Below, one piece after another: positions 36,301-45,124 of a stretch of DNA of 64,000 nucleotides. Location: the NCBI GenBank assembly GCA_009667805.1, contig CM019072.1:32729519-32793518 (forward strand). Reading direction: 5' to 3'. The notes under the pieces are model-generated. The model was not told the origin of the DNA. It saw only the letters and a program-made list of their open reading frames with translations, and ran no database searches. Positions within the stretch are counted from its first letter, which is position 1. Each line of letters starts with the position of its first letter. The stretch comes from Leptobrachium leishanense. Taxonomy: Eukaryota > Chordata > Amphibia > Anura > Megophryidae. Both the position numbers and the translations under genes were made by a program.

Positions 36301-39096
36301 CTACGTGTGTAGCTCCATCTAGTGGTTTGTTTGTGCTTCGTGTTTCAGATTAATCCGTTTTGAGTAAGAAGCTGCAATAACTTGTATTTTGTTGTTGTTC
36401 AGGATTTGCCGGATTTGGAAGACGTTGATGTTAATGAACTGAACACAGACGACCTCGTCCGCTCTAACAAGGTATGTTAACATCAGCATTATTGTGCTGA
36501 AATGATTGAGGCCAGGCCTTAATTTCTTGGGAAATGTTATTTTGGCAGGCAGCTACACAATAGAACATAAACTGTTTGTTTATGGTATTTTGAGAAGCGT
36601 ATTACATGTCAAAACACCGTTTACGGTACCTCTATTGCTGTTGAGGTGACACACTTTGTGATCACCACCTGTCGTATGTCATCAGAATCACTGTCACTCT
36701 TGTTGGTATAGATCAGGGGTCAGAAACCTTGAATCCCCAAATGTTTTGAAACTACATTTCCCTTAATGCGCAGACATTAAGATTTACATTTAACCCAATC
36801 TACAAGCGTCTTTTAATTTTCCGTAAACCTCGGATGTATTTTAACACTTTAAGTTTCAGAACTGCGGCTCGATGGTCAGCATTCAACGAGATGAATGTTT
36901 CTTGAGAAAAATCCTATCCGTCTGTCTGTACATCAAAGGTCGATAAGTAAGAGGGGTAAATTAACAAGACATGTTTATAATTCCTCATAGAAAATCTATC
37001 GTCCGAAAATCGAAATAATTTCTGGTGACAGTGAAGGCAGTGACACCGAGTGGGAAAGGGAGGAGTATGAGACTGTAGAGGACAATGAAGATATGAATCC
37101 TCCCGAGAAAGCATTTATTCATCCAAGAAATGAGAAACCGTCCAATACGCTTTACCAAGAATCATTGGTAGCCATGGAGGTCAACAAGGGTTTGCAAAGA
37201 CCATCAAGACCACTTATAGTGGAATTAGACTCTGAACCACTGAATGGCAGCATCGATGAAACAAAAGGTGACTATCCCGAAACGATTTCATTAAGTGAAA
37301 TATTTTCAGGTAATTACAGAATATTATACAGATCTTATTTTTATATTCACTTTATTTGTAGGATACAGCCAGGAAAAACATTCAGGTTGAGTTTAGCTTA
37401 TTTGTAAACAGAAATATTCTAAAACCTGACACATTTTTGTGCACCAACATGACTGTGAAGTGGAGAATTCCTCACGTGACCAGGGCATAAGATTATTAAG
37501 AAATATATACTAAAATGACTCCAGGTAATATGTACTGGGTGCAAATGAAACACAAAATGAATCTCCTGTTAAGATTTGGTCCCATCCCAAAGAAATCACG
37601 TTATCATATCGAAACATTCCAGAATTAGAAAAAAATCTAATCGCTGCTGGTCTGAAACATTTCGAATAATGGATACTCAACCTGTACTGGAGTCTTAGCA
37701 TGAGCCTGTTGTGCTTCATACACCTTTTAATACTAATAAAGCTCTTCTCACTTCAATTCTCTGCGGAGTTTGAATATTCTTGTTCATAGCACTTCATTGC
37801 AAAGAATAGACTACTAAATGTATTACTTTTTAATTTTTTTACATCTAGCTTTAAAGTGTACAGTTTGTTCACTGCTTGTAGTTTTTGCAAACCAGAAAAC
37901 AATAAGTTTCCGAAAAACTAATTCGGGTGGTGGCTCATCAGTCAGGGCAGTTGGCATAAGGTCCCAAACAGTAATTGAAAAACTATTGACTTTTTACCAC
38001 TAATTACCACTAGTAAAACTAATGGCTTTTTCAACCAAAGGGGGTGGTTGACTTTGTTTTTAAATTAAAAGTTAAAATGAAATCAAACCATTAAACATAC
38101 TACTTTAACACAGAACAAAGTTAGAAAATTTATGTTGCAGATGTTATTTTTCCAGCTGTCTCTTTGATTATGGTCCTGATGGTTTTTTTTCCCCTCCTTC
38201 CAGACTCCTTGTAGAGAACAACCGAGCATGTCAAGAACTTGGGACATTTTTCAAACCTGCCCCATATGAGGCTACTTTACACATGCTCCGTTAAAGCCAC
38301 TTAAAACCTCACTAACCAATACTGAATAATTAAAAGTTTTATTGTATAAATTGATTAAATTTATATAAAAAAACATAGTTGTATGTAATAATTGACAATC
38401 AGGCTACTATGAATATTTGTACTATTGTACTTCTAAAGTGCCAACAGATGCCACAGCACTGTGCAAGACAAGGAGATATTACGTCAGAATCTAAATAAAT
38501 CTAAATAAACTATAAGATTGGAGGACCCTGTTCCCGAGGGAACTAACATTCTGAAAAGAAAACCTTGTTTACAAAGTATTTTAACAGGATGGATATACTC
38601 CTTATCGAAACAATATACAATAAACTTAGTGTTAATTCTTAAAGCGCACATACATATTGGTAATATATAGTAAACGCTGATTGGTTTTCTGTATTTGTAG
38701 TTATCCTTTTTACATTCGGTTGACACCAGAGCTTCATGACGTTTCAGATACTATGTATACAAGGCATTGATTTCCATGGGAGATCCCTAAATGCTCACAT
38801 CGAACCAGTTTATAGTTTTCCCAAATATGATATGGTTTATACGAATGAACAGACTGATCTCTACATGTTACATTGAAATCATATTTGTGCAATACTGTAT
38901 TTGTCCAAAATGATACAGCTATCATATGTAATTAAGACTATATTGACACTTTATCATCATGTACGATGCATGTCTGACTCATGATTCCTGTGGGTTATTT
39001 TTTGCAGAGGTCAGTGAATTGGAGACAAAGGCAGCTGCTTCTTTACTCTGCGCCCAGCATAATGACGAGGAAGACGTTGAATATGGGTTGGACTGA
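9291..39096 (+). CDS. DNAAF1: DNAAF1 (LRRC50), dynein axonemal assembly factor 1, complete 12-exon coding region
   Basis: Cytoplasmic factor needed to pre-assemble outer and inner dynein arms before transport into motile cilia; human loss causes primary ciliary dyskinesia. Coding exons: 9291-9390, 10859-10946, 15713-15804, 16424-16645, 19236-19402, 27754-27875, 27969-28135, 31147-31476, 32308-32438, 36403-36471, 36991-37309, 39008-39096. All have AG/GT borders, all phases agree, and the sum is 1896 nt (631 residues plus TGA); human is 725. SDS22-type leucine-rich repeats span roughly residues 90-250 (exons 4-6), then a cap, a charged helical segment (about 270-325), and a long acidic low-complexity tail. 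The tail carries two motifs shared with human (DLPDLED and PKIEII). The human gene also has 12 coding exons. The first ATG (9291) has a weak context; ATG 9309 in the same frame is the alternative. The N-terminal exons evolve fast and are the least certain. Confidence 0.93.
9416..10130 (+). repeat. 57-bp minisatellite in DNAAF1 intron 1
   Basis: About 11 tandem units containing CATATAGAGAGACTGACA and TACAGAGACAGCCTGGAGTG, nearly identical, with variants missing a half unit (near 9745-9790). 57 bp equals 19 codons, so frames stay open on both strands and encode repetitive 19-residue units. These are not independent genes. Confidence 0.93.
10503..10826 (+). repeat. 26-bp minisatellite in DNAAF1 intron 1
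   Basis: About 12 copies of a 26-bp unit holding ATACACCGCACCGGTACACA, with a single T/G variant (CAGTGAT versus CAGGGAT) that groups in blocks: T at both ends, G in the middle. The array ends about 30 bp before exon 2. All three minus frames are open because the unit has no stop; these are repeat artefacts. Confidence 0.93.
10859..10946 (+). CDS. DNAAF1: DNAAF1 coding exon 2
   Basis: Acceptor AAATAAAG with a short pyrimidine run (CTTCTCTCT) before it; donor GTAATC at 10947. It joins exon 1 in phase and ends in a charged segment (NEKETGPR) that continues into ITKKLL of exon 3, matching the human order GPRMTKSSLQ. That continuity is the main support. Confidence 0.78.
11095..11289 (+). mobile_element. 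L2 LINE coding fragment left of the giant minisatellite
   Basis: Translated pieces correspond to the RT C-terminal region of the L2 copy at 21861-24471: [16 protein letters not shown] here against [16 protein letters not shown] there, then an ARLIHL-like segment (DRLIYL). It runs without a break into the first minisatellite units, and the L2 sequence picks up again at 15059. Confidence 0.7.
11290..14855 (+). repeat. Giant 26-bp-period minisatellite in DNAAF1 intron 2 (about 3.6 kb)
   Basis: Part I (11290-about 12615) is some 50 units built around GCGCCTCCCGCGTCCCAGTG; successive variants appear left to right (CTCAC, then CTCCCGCG; CTCGC, then CTGGC; CAGTG, then CAGGAC). Part II (about 12616-14855) is made of a 16-mer CTCTCGCACCCCGTAG and a 10-mer CTCTCGCACC, often joined as 26 bp. 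Units at 12580-12620 are intermediate. The array is stop-free in all minus frames, giving overlapping open frames of 753 to 1180 codons that are artefacts. The sense strand is pyrimidine-rich with many CpGs. It is spliced out with DNAAF1 intron 2. Confidence 0.95.
14283..14570 (+). repeat. Homogeneous 34-bp higher-order block within the giant minisatellite
   Basis: Eight near-identical 34-bp units, each holding GCATCTCTCGCACCACTCGC, are embedded in the irregular part II array. Their uniformity against the shuffled neighbours points to a recent local amplification or conversion. Confidence 0.85.
14927..15044 (+). mobile_element. Short 5'-truncated LINE-type insertion with TSD
   Basis: About 118 bp ending in GAATAAAATAATAATAAT. 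It is flanked by the direct repeat AATACTGATCCA (14915-14926 and 15047-15058) and interrupts the L2 segment that resumes at 15059. The A-rich tail and the long duplication suggest target-primed retrotransposition. Confidence 0.65.
15059..15375 (+). mobile_element. L2 LINE 3' fragment right of the giant minisatellite
   Basis: It matches the 3' end of the L2 copy at 21861-24471: CATACAAAGCTCTCCATAAC parallels its coding tail, and the last part (TGTACGGCGCTGTGAAATGT and GTGCTTTAAATAAT) parallels TGTACAGCGCTGCGGAATAT. Orientation agrees with the fragment at 11095-11289, so both are probably one L2 copy. Confidence 0.75.
15713..15804 (+). CDS. DNAAF1: DNAAF1 coding exon 3
   Basis: Acceptor CCTCCTTTAG, donor GTAAGA. 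It encodes the conserved segment [20 protein letters not shown], nearly identical to human, just before the first leucine-rich repeat. Phases 1-in and 1-out fit the neighbours. Confidence 0.97.
15842..16190 (-). mobile_element. Degenerate SINE/L2-tail repeat, minus orientation
   Basis: It starts with TTTATATGGCGCCACATATTC, the complement of an L2-type 3' end, and continues with CCCTGTTCCCAAGAGAATTTAC and a GTGTCTTGCCCAAGGACAC block shared with the tRNA-derived SINE copies. A relative lies at 38405-38560. No coding potential. Confidence 0.55.
16241..16366 (-). mobile_element. tRNA-derived SINE fragment, minus orientation
   Basis: Shares TGTCTTGCCCAAGGACACTT and GGTGCTCTTGCTGGGATT with the copy at 18291-18490. 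The complement of the B box (GGATTTGAACC) is present. It ends 57 bp before exon 4 of DNAAF1. Confidence 0.8.
16424..16645 (+). CDS. DNAAF1: DNAAF1 coding exon 4 (leucine-rich repeats)
   Basis: Acceptor TTCACCCAG, donor GTGAGT (16646). Begins inside the KGF codon run and encodes the first SDS22-like repeats: [20 protein letters not shown], then two more with the LxxLxxLxLxxNxIxxIE pattern. The strongest match to DNAAF1 in the window. Confidence 0.98.
17179..17359. mobile_element. hAT MITE with exact 8-bp TSD
   Basis: Inverted ends CAGTGGTTCCCAAACC and GGTTTGGGAAACACTG, flanked by the exact repeat GTCTAAAT (17171-17178 and 17360-17367). Relatives at 29648-29828 and 34382-34559 share the interior words CTGAAGCACAGCAC-like and GGATTCAGTCTGC-like in inverse sense. 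Located in DNAAF1 intron 4. Confidence 0.9.
18079..18248. mobile_element. Palindromic Harbinger-like MITE, family A
   Basis: Ends CAGGGTTATTTAG and GAATAGACCTG, flanked by TAT on both sides (18076-18078 and 18249-18251). It shares the central AATTTTTCTGGTTTGGCTAT word with the other copies. In DNAAF1 intron 4. Confidence 0.8.
18291..18490 (-). mobile_element. tRNA-derived SINE, full-length, minus orientation
   Basis: The complement of the 35684-35876 copy. It has a tRNA-like head ending GCCGGCTGGGTGGAGTAGGG when read on the minus strand, a B-box-like segment, a body GTGTCCTTGGGCAAGACACC, and a tail ending near TCCTGGTAAAATCTTTCTC. An A/T run (18272-18290) marks its 3' end. Confidence 0.82.
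19236..19402 (+). CDS. DNAAF1: DNAAF1 coding exon 5 (leucine-rich repeats)
   Basis: Acceptor ATCTGTTGCAG, donor GTACGT (19403). Encodes [20 protein letters not shown] and [20 protein letters not shown], matching human repeats 4 and 5. Ends on a codon boundary. Confidence 0.98.
19545..20165. repeat. Unclassified interspersed repeat D, split by a TIR element
   Basis: The outer parts (19545-19667 and 20095-20165) match 63205-63405: a CTCACTCCTGTCACCC word, CTCCACCCTCA.TGTAAC, then AGGGAGAG.....GGGGTCACTC. The 19668-20094 element has inserted into it. It could be a DNA-element or LTR remnant; its nature is not clear. Confidence 0.55.
19668..20094. mobile_element. Non-autonomous TIR element, AGGCTRGGGTCAGAC family
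   Basis: A 427-bp copy with ends AGCTGGGGTGAGACTAGCGC and TTTGACCCTAGCCT. Almost colinear with 2766-3193, including CATTTTTTCGAGAACGCAGA. In DNAAF1 intron 5, nested in repeat D. Confidence 0.75.
20809..20985. mobile_element. Palindromic Harbinger-like MITE, family A
   Basis: Ends CCGGGTTATTCA and TGAATAACCCTG, flanked by AAA on both sides (20806-20808 and 20986-20988). Inserted in the left arm of the foldback element; the right arm lacks it, which gives the empty-site reference. Confidence 0.8.
21861..24471 (+). mobile_element. L2-type LINE, 5'-truncated, nearly full reverse-transcriptase region
   Basis: Plus-oriented and starting inside the endonuclease domain (LILGDFNI near 21870). It continues through the RT domain: [32 protein letters not shown] (catalytic Asp), [22 protein letters not shown] (the YADD active site). 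The frame breaks once near 22930 (1-nt shift between 21790-22974 and 22755-23939). It is stopped by TAG at 23937, where L2 proteins usually have Trp. The C-terminal part continues to about 24254. The 3' end has TGTACAGCGCTGCGGAATAT and a (TAA)n tail, the hallmark of vertebrate L2. It is inactive but fairly young by its near-open frame. Confidence 0.9.
24823..25503. mobile_element. hAT non-autonomous element with exact 8-bp TSD, containing a minisatellite
   Basis: Ends CAGGAGTGGGCAAACTG and TTACCCACCCCTG, flanked by CTCTAGTG on both sides (24815-24822 and 25504-25511). The left part includes CTGTGGGCCACTTGCGGCCC, a word typical of hAT families. The right 280 bp is a tandem array. Confidence 0.88.
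25206..25480 (+). repeat. 26-bp minisatellite inside the hAT element
   Basis: About nine units containing GGGGGCAATATATACCCATG followed by TGAGCT, with a few length variants. It probably expanded after insertion of the element. Confidence 0.88.
25553..25733. mobile_element. Palindromic Harbinger-like MITE, family A (181 bp)
   Basis: Ends CAGGGTTATTCAGAGAG and CTCTCTGAATAACCCTG, flanked by TAT on both sides (25550-25552 and 25734-25736). The same length as the copy at 1215 and very close to it in sequence. In DNAAF1 intron 5. Confidence 0.85.
26195..26995 (+). mobile_element. Possible LTR-type repeat with internal duplication
   Basis: It has a polyadenylation-like ATAATAAATAT near 26477 and a duplicated block: 26594-26710 and 26878-26990 share GGGGATTGTTGT, TGGGTCTAGGA and the TTTC(A/G)CTGC(A/G)GCGCGC end. 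CGGTGGCAGCATA at about 26721 looks like a primer-binding site. No coding frame and no clear TG/CA ends with a duplication, so this is tentative. Confidence 0.35.
26996..27753. other. Intron 5 remainder, no recognisable element
   Basis: AT-rich sequence with poly-T runs. The open frame starting at 27616 only becomes coding from 27754. Confidence 0.5.
27754..27875 (+). CDS. DNAAF1: DNAAF1 coding exon 6 (LRR cap)
   Basis: Acceptor GGTTTCTACCAG, donor GTAATA (27876). Encodes [20 protein letters not shown] and [13 protein letters not shown], the C-terminal cap that is almost invariant in DNAAF1. Ends in the second base of an Arg codon. Confidence 0.98.
27969..28135 (+). CDS. DNAAF1: DNAAF1 coding exon 7 (charged helical segment)
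   Basis: Acceptor CATATCCTATAG, donor GTACCC (28136). Only 93 bp after exon 6. Encodes [19 protein letters not shown] and a long Lys/Glu/Arg helix (IKRKAEEKR), matching human AEAWARGG and IKQRAEERK. Confidence 0.96.
28757..28836 (+). mobile_element. SINE 3' fragment
   Basis: The tail of the tRNA-derived SINE family: CAGAACATACTTGAAAACGAG through TTTCTGGTAAAATACTTTCTC. Confidence 0.7.
29648..29828. mobile_element. hAT MITE with exact 8-bp TSD
   Basis: Ends TAGTGTTTCCTAAACCTG and CATGTTTGGGAAACACTT, flanked by CTCTATGG on both sides (29640-29647 and 29829-29836). Same family as 17179-17359, in inverse orientation. In DNAAF1 intron 7. Confidence 0.88.
30064..30952. mobile_element. Harbinger-like family B element (889 bp)
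   Basis: Ends CAGGGTTATTCAAAGATAT and TCTCTTTGAATAACCCTG; flanks TTA and CTA differ at one base. Closely colinear with 55649-56554 (shared TTTCACTTTTCAAACATTCA and TCCGGCGGCTGCTCTG). No intact transposase frame; the stop-free stretch at 30547-31077 is not conserved as protein. Confidence 0.8.
31147..31476 (+). CDS. DNAAF1: DNAAF1 coding exon 8 (acidic tail)
   Basis: Acceptor TTTTTAAG, donor GTATGT (31477). 110 residues, Glu-rich. Only short likeness to human (EKIKRFVEE for QKMELFVKE), but length, phase and position agree; this part varies widely between vertebrates. Confidence 0.9.
31569..31709. mobile_element. hAT-like MITE
   Basis: Inverted ends CAGGGCTGTCAAACTATG and CAGTGAGTTTGACAGCCCTG; interior CCAGATGTTTCTGG. 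The flanks do not give an exact 8-bp repeat. In DNAAF1 intron 8. Confidence 0.65.
32308..32438 (+). CDS. DNAAF1: DNAAF1 coding exon 9
   Basis: Acceptor CTTATCTAACAG, donor GTAGGT (32439). Ends [19 protein letters not shown], matching human EDLETIRLETKETFCID. The splice is at a codon boundary and continues directly into DLPDLED of exon 10. Confidence 0.92.
32439..33940. other. Intron 9 sequence without assigned genes
   Basis: A minus-strand open frame at 33346-33780 (144 codons) shows no domain and no match to its neighbours' codon use; I regard it as chance. No repeat with defined ends was recognised. Confidence 0.5.
33950..34128 (+). mobile_element. L2 LINE 3' tail fragment
   Basis: CCCTCTAGATTGTAAGCTCC through TGTAAAGCGCTGCGGAA and (ATGA)n repeats the 3' end of the L2 copy at 24300-24471. 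Confidence 0.8.
34382..34559. mobile_element. hAT MITE, 8-bp TSD with one mismatch
   Basis: Ends CAGTGGTTCCCAACCGCGG and CATGGTTGGGAACCACTG, flanked by CTCTAGGG (34374-34381) and CTCTAGGT (34560-34567). Related to 17179-17359. In DNAAF1 intron 9. Confidence 0.85.
34568..35683. other. Intron 9 sequence, nothing recognised
   Basis: AT-rich, with a short TA run near 35220. No coding-like segment with conserved splice context and no repeat with clear ends. Confidence 0.5.
35684..35876 (+). mobile_element. tRNA-derived SINE, full-length
   Basis: The head carries A-box-like TGGATGGAGTAGAGG and B-box-like GGTTTGAATCC (35738-35748), i.e. an internal RNA polymerase III promoter. Then a body GTGTCCTTAGGCAAGACACC and a tail ending CTGGTAACATACTTTCTCAAA. 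Copies or fragments at 16241, 18291, 28757, 39503 and 58602. Confidence 0.85.
36080..36205. mobile_element. hAT MITE, 8-bp TSD with one mismatch
   Basis: Ends CAGGGGTCTCCAACCTTGG and CATGGTTGGACACCCCTG; flanks TTTTAATT (36072-36079) and TTTGAATT (36206-36213). A half copy of the same family (GATCAGGGGTCAGAAACCTT) starts at about 36715. Confidence 0.8.
36403..36471 (+). CDS. DNAAF1: DNAAF1 coding exon 10
   Basis: Acceptor GTTGTTGTTCAG, donor GTATGT (36472). 23 codons encoding [17 protein letters not shown], with the DLPDLED core identical to human. Whole-codon exon. Confidence 0.93.
36991..37309 (+). CDS. DNAAF1: DNAAF1 coding exon 11
   Basis: Acceptor TAATTCCTCATAG, donor GTAATT (37310). 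Encodes [19 protein letters not shown], matching human FPKIEVISSLSDDSDPELD, and later [18 protein letters not shown], matching human SPRPLIQELSDEDPSG. Ends in phase 1. Confidence 0.94.
37310..39007. other. DNAAF1 intron 11, old repeats only
   Basis: A degenerate SINE/L2-like stretch (38405-38560) includes CCCTGTTCCCGAGGGAACTA, a relative of 15842-16190. The rest shows no element with clear ends. Confidence 0.5.
39008..39096 (+). CDS. DNAAF1: DNAAF1 coding exon 12 (terminal)
   Basis: Acceptor TTATTTTTTGCAG. 28 residues ending EEDVEYGLD then TGA. No detailed match to the human C-terminus, which is longer; the exon is called because it closes the frame in phase behind a strong acceptor. Possible poly(A) signals: ATTAAA at about 39153 and 39382. 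Confidence 0.72.
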
Positions 39097-39502
39097 ATTA
39101 CAAATGTTGGGTTAATTGTTTAGTTTCCTGTGATTCAGGGAAACTTGATTGTATTAAAAAAAGCAAAATACCAACAGCCCAGAACTCTCTGGTATTCATG
39201 TAATCTCGCAGGCCACACTCCCATCCGATACTCGCTGTGGCGCAGTATACAGTTGATATTATTTATTCAAGAAAAATGAATCTTATACAAATAATTCTCC
39301 AACTTGTTAAGAATTAAAGGAAAATAACTATTTTTCAACGAGAAATTCTTACCTGTTTATACTGATGTTCAGTTTGTAATAATTAAACTTTATTTGGGAT
39401 TTTGTGAAACTTGTTCACCAAATTGCACGAATGAGGTCTTGATCTTCAAACGCTGAAAACCCAATGTGCAACCAGATGTACTATGATGTTCAATGTTCTT
39501 GA

Positions 39503-39573
39503 ACCCAGGACATACTTGAAAACGAGAGAAATCTCAATGTATCCTTCCTGGTAAAATCCTTTATAAATAAATA
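39503..39573 (+). mobile_element. SINE 3' fragment
   Basis: CCCAGGACATACTTGAAAACG through CCTGGTAAAATCCTTTATAA: the tail of the tRNA-derived SINE. Confidence 0.7.
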
Positions 39574-39965
39574 GATACAGGATGACTTTTACTTTAAAGT
39601 CCAGCAATAATATACAGTGCTCTGAATTTAGAGAGACTTTAAATCACAATTAGCGGAACATAATGTTAAACGTTACATGTGGTTTTGAAAGAAATCCAGC
39701 CCTAAAAAAATAATAATAATGGAAGTTTTTTTTTCCCGTCTCGCACAGTTCAGGCACTTAAGATATATCAGTCAATGAAAAATGAATTGGACATAAACAA
39801 ATCCAAAAATGCTATTCACAACGAATAAATATTATTTAATATGTGAATAACAGCTTTGTTTTTTCTATCTTTTAAGCGTCAGAAATGTGTGGTGGTAAAA
39901 ATCTTCATATTGTTTACTCTGCGGAAGGTTAAGTTCATGGGCAGCTGAAAGGTACATTAACATTT

Positions 39966-40864
39966 AGGTTAATGTCAGACGAACGCCGTCAGAGCGCACT
40001 CTGCGTGTGTGCATAACGGACAGATGTACTGACGGAAGATACTGTAGACACCACATGGTCCGTTTTTGTTGACGGACGTAGAAAAAAAAAGGGAATTATG
40101 GGATACAAAATGAATATGAAAAATGATAAAAATTTAAAAAGGATATGAAAAGCCATTCTGTAGGTCAAGGTCCTGGACGTCGCAAATGCGCTCTGACATC
40201 TCATCACTCACACAGAACGCTACGCGGACGTGGCACACTCTGCGCGTCCGTCTAGCAGGTTTACTTTCTTGCGTCTGTTTGCCACGTGTGCTGTGCGTGC
40301 GCAGTTTGGTGCGCACATACTTCATGTGTGGGTCTCCTATTGCTCATGATTCTATGCTACGACAGACGCTAAGGCTAGGGTCACACGAGTGTGTTTTCTA
40401 CGGACTGTGCGCCCGTGCAGTATGGACGCACTTTTTGAAGGAAGATGCAGCAGTGGCCACACAGTCCGTTTTTGTGACTGACGTTATTTTTGACGGATGT
40501 AGGAGGGAAAATAAATTAAAATGCAAAACCATTTTGTCCGTCAAAAATGCTGGACGTATAAATGCAGTCCGTCTGACCACGTTCCATCACTGACACACAA
40601 AGCTATGCGGACGCAGCGCACTGTGTGCGTCCATCCTAGCGGATTTACATTCTTGCCTAACCTGCGTCCGTTTTCCTCGTCCGTTATGCGTCCGCACTTC
40701 TGTGCGGACATACTTCGTGTGTGGGTCTCTATTGATCCTGATTATCTGCTACCACGGACGTACTAAAGTGCGACTACTCGGACGTTAACACTGTGTTTGT
40801 CTGACCCCAGCCTAAACTGTGCGGCAACACGGACGTGATCGCTGCGGTCGTCTGACACCGGCCT
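39966..40864. mobile_element. AGGCTRGGGTCAGAC-family element carrying a nested relative
   Basis: The left end AGGTTAATGTCAGACGAACG pairs with the right end GGTCGTCTGACACCGGCCT. Between them lies a second complete family member (40372-40813). Outer halves: 39966-40371 and 40814-40864. Confidence 0.65.
40372..40813. mobile_element. Non-autonomous TIR element nested in its own family
   Basis: Ends AGGCTAGGGTCACACGAGTG and TTTGTCTGACCCCAGCCT. The interior resembles 6710-7163 in inverse sense (TGACGGATGTAGGAGGGAAA). Confidence 0.72.
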
Positions 40865-42063
40865 AAGGGGACACATTTTTTGCGCCTATTGGAGGCGTTT
40901 GTTTTTTTAATGTGGGAACTTATCAAGATTTCTGCCTCCCTGCTCTTTTGGCACCTTGCACTTAACACACCACCTTGTATAGATATTTGATAATAAAGGT
41001 ATACTCTAGCCACCGTGGCAACTTAAATCAGTCATGTTGGCTGAAGTGTCCCCCCACTTGTTCCTGGCTGCTGTGACTGACCTTCAAAGAGAAGGTCTCT
41101 CCTCTGCCCTGAAAGTTGTCAATCAGCTGCTGCTGGACAGCGTTTTCTGGGAGTTAGAGGCTTATGGATTTAAAAATCACTTCAGTTCACAAATGTCAGA
41201 CCAGCGTCCCAAGCTCTTTCTGTAGCAAGGTGCCTAACTTCTGGAAGAGCATCGGAGGCGTCCACGTGCAGGGGAAAACTCTACACTCTAGGCAGCACGG
41301 GTTAATATTTAATCTCTCTGATTTTTCTTTTCCCCCATATTTTTGTCTGTTTATGGCTAGTCCTGATATATAAAAACATTAAAGACTCAGTATATTTTTT
41401 ATGATTATCATAATATCAGTTTCGGCTTAAAAACGTAACAAATGATTGAACATCTATGTAAGAGCTGTTTATTGTATGGTTTGAACTGTTCTACCTAAAA
41501 AATAAAATAGAAATTCCATAGGGGCTGCATACACAACAACTTTTTGACATGCCTCTCCTTATCTCAATCTCTGTAGTGAAGGGGTTATCTCGGGCTTCAA
41601 AGGCACCATCCAGTGCCCTGATATCGAGATCTCTCAATCAGCAGCCCAGAAGCAAATGCGTTTGCCACAAATGAATTTCGTTCGCTTTTGGGATGCAGAA
41701 GGTGCCCCCAAAGTTTTAGCCCAGTGGGCTTAATGTCCAAAGATCTAAAACTGTAAAATCAGCTGCTAAAAGCTCTGAAATATCAGGCTTTCAGCAGCCG
41801 ATGCAGGAGAAAAAAATAGACCTGCAGCTCAAACCTCTCAATTTAGTAGTAGATGGTGCCATCTAGTGGCCAACCAAATAGGTTATTTACAGTAATAACT
41901 ATTACTGTATAATAATTAATGATTTTACAAAAAACACAGGTTTCTGGCAATGTTTTTTTGGAACATCACTTGGTACTGAAGGGGTTAACGATAGGTAAGT
42001 TAATATTCAGCAATCTGTGTTAAACCATGGCCGAAAAATCCAAAAATATAATTCAAGTATATA

Positions 42064-42248
42064 CAGGGTTATTCAGAGAGAGGTGAAAAGCAAGAGAATG
42101 ACTGGAGAATGTAAAATTCTAGGTCAAAATAGCCGATTTGGAAAGTTAGATGAAAGGGAGAATTTTTATGGTTTGGCTATTTTGACCTAGAATTTTTCAT
42201 TCTCCAGTCATTCTCCTGCTTTTCACCTCTCTCTCACTATAACACTAT
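42064..42248. mobile_element. Palindromic Harbinger-like MITE, family A, right end decayed
   Basis: Begins CAGGGTTATTCAGAGAGAGG. The mirrored arm is intact to TTCACCTCTCTCT, but the final repeat reads CACTATAACACTAT instead of GAATAACCCTG. Another start of a CAGGGTTATTCAA element follows at about 42250. Confidence 0.75.
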
Positions 42249-42601
42249 CAGGGTTATTCAATCAAAAAGAGTTGAAAAATCCCAGAAAACATTAAAGAAG
42301 TATTACTTGTGTGATCATAATAGTGTAACGCCGTAGCTGCTCTGATAAAATATTGTCTTTTAAAATATACAATTTAAGATTATACACATTAGTTTTAGGT
42401 AGTATACATGTCCATTATTTTTCATCCAATTTGATGAGATTTTCAAACTGATAAAATGAATATCTGAACAACACGATAAAAATCTGTTGTCCTGCAATTT
42501 TCTGTCTCTGGTTTTTGTATAATAATTGCAGTAGTGGTGGCCGACAGCACTTGCAAAAGTTAAAAGGTGCTGGCCAGCCACCACTAAAAAGTAATAAATT
42601 A

Positions 42602-43148
42602 CCGTAGATACTCGAGTATAGCGCGACCCGAATATAACACGATGGATAGAGATTTATTATGGAAATGAGAGAATACTCAAGACTCGAATATAATGCGAGG
42701 AGCAAAATTATACTGTACCGGTAAACAATAAAAATCCTTCCAGGTTCTTTCAACACCGTCAGGCTCTCTCTCAGGTCAGGGTGCTCTGCTCTAGAATGAT
42801 TGCAGTTGTTACTAAGTATGAAGCTGGTGGCCATCCGTCTTCTTTACTAGCCGTTAGATGGCCGGCGGAGGCGAGCGAGGTGATTGATTGGCTTAAACTG
42901 AGCTTGCCCTCTGGCCATGCTGGATCCCACCTCTCCCGAATCCGGGAGTTCCTGAAGTGTTTGCAAGCATCAGGGAGCCCACATTCACTTCAGCGGGACT
43001 ACCGGAACTTCCAGGAGACTTGGGATCCTGAGCAAGGCAAGTTTTTTTTTTTACACACGATGCAGATGTCTCGAATATAACGCGACTCCTCCAATTTTAA
43101 GGTAAATTTTTGTCACTAAACTCTAGCGGTATACTCGAGTATCTACAG
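42602..43148. mobile_element. Tc1/mariner-like (Tigger-type ends) non-autonomous element
   Basis: Inverted ends CCGTAGATACTCGAGTATA and TATACTCGAGTATCTACAG, flanked by TA on both sides. The interior has further inverted words (ATATAACACGA / ATATAACGCGA) and no transposase frame. The Tigger label is an inference from the end sequence. Confidence 0.7.
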
Positions 43149-43237
43149 TAATAAAAATATAAAGTATATGGCTGGGTGCTCAGCCTAAAGCTACTATCCC
43201 AGCACCTCTGGGATTAAAGTGACTTTATTTAAACATA

Positions 43238-44844
<1,607 letters not shown>

Positions 44845-45124
44845 TACACCCCTCCATTTTACCCTTAATTAATTGGGCAGATGCTGCTGACAGTGTCTTC
44901 CCAAATATTTTTTCTAGTTAAGCTAATAATGCTGACACCGCTAGTGACAGATCTAATGACTGGCAGCCAGGAAAATCTTGGTTGCCTTGTGCTACTTCCT
45001 GAACACTGCTCGCAGAGCATCAGAGAGGCACTGACAGAGCAATGGAATAGCGCCATATATCTCCAAGTCATTCAAAAAAATGCCTGCATGGGAGGATGGC
45101 CTCTTATTGACAGGAAGGGGCACA

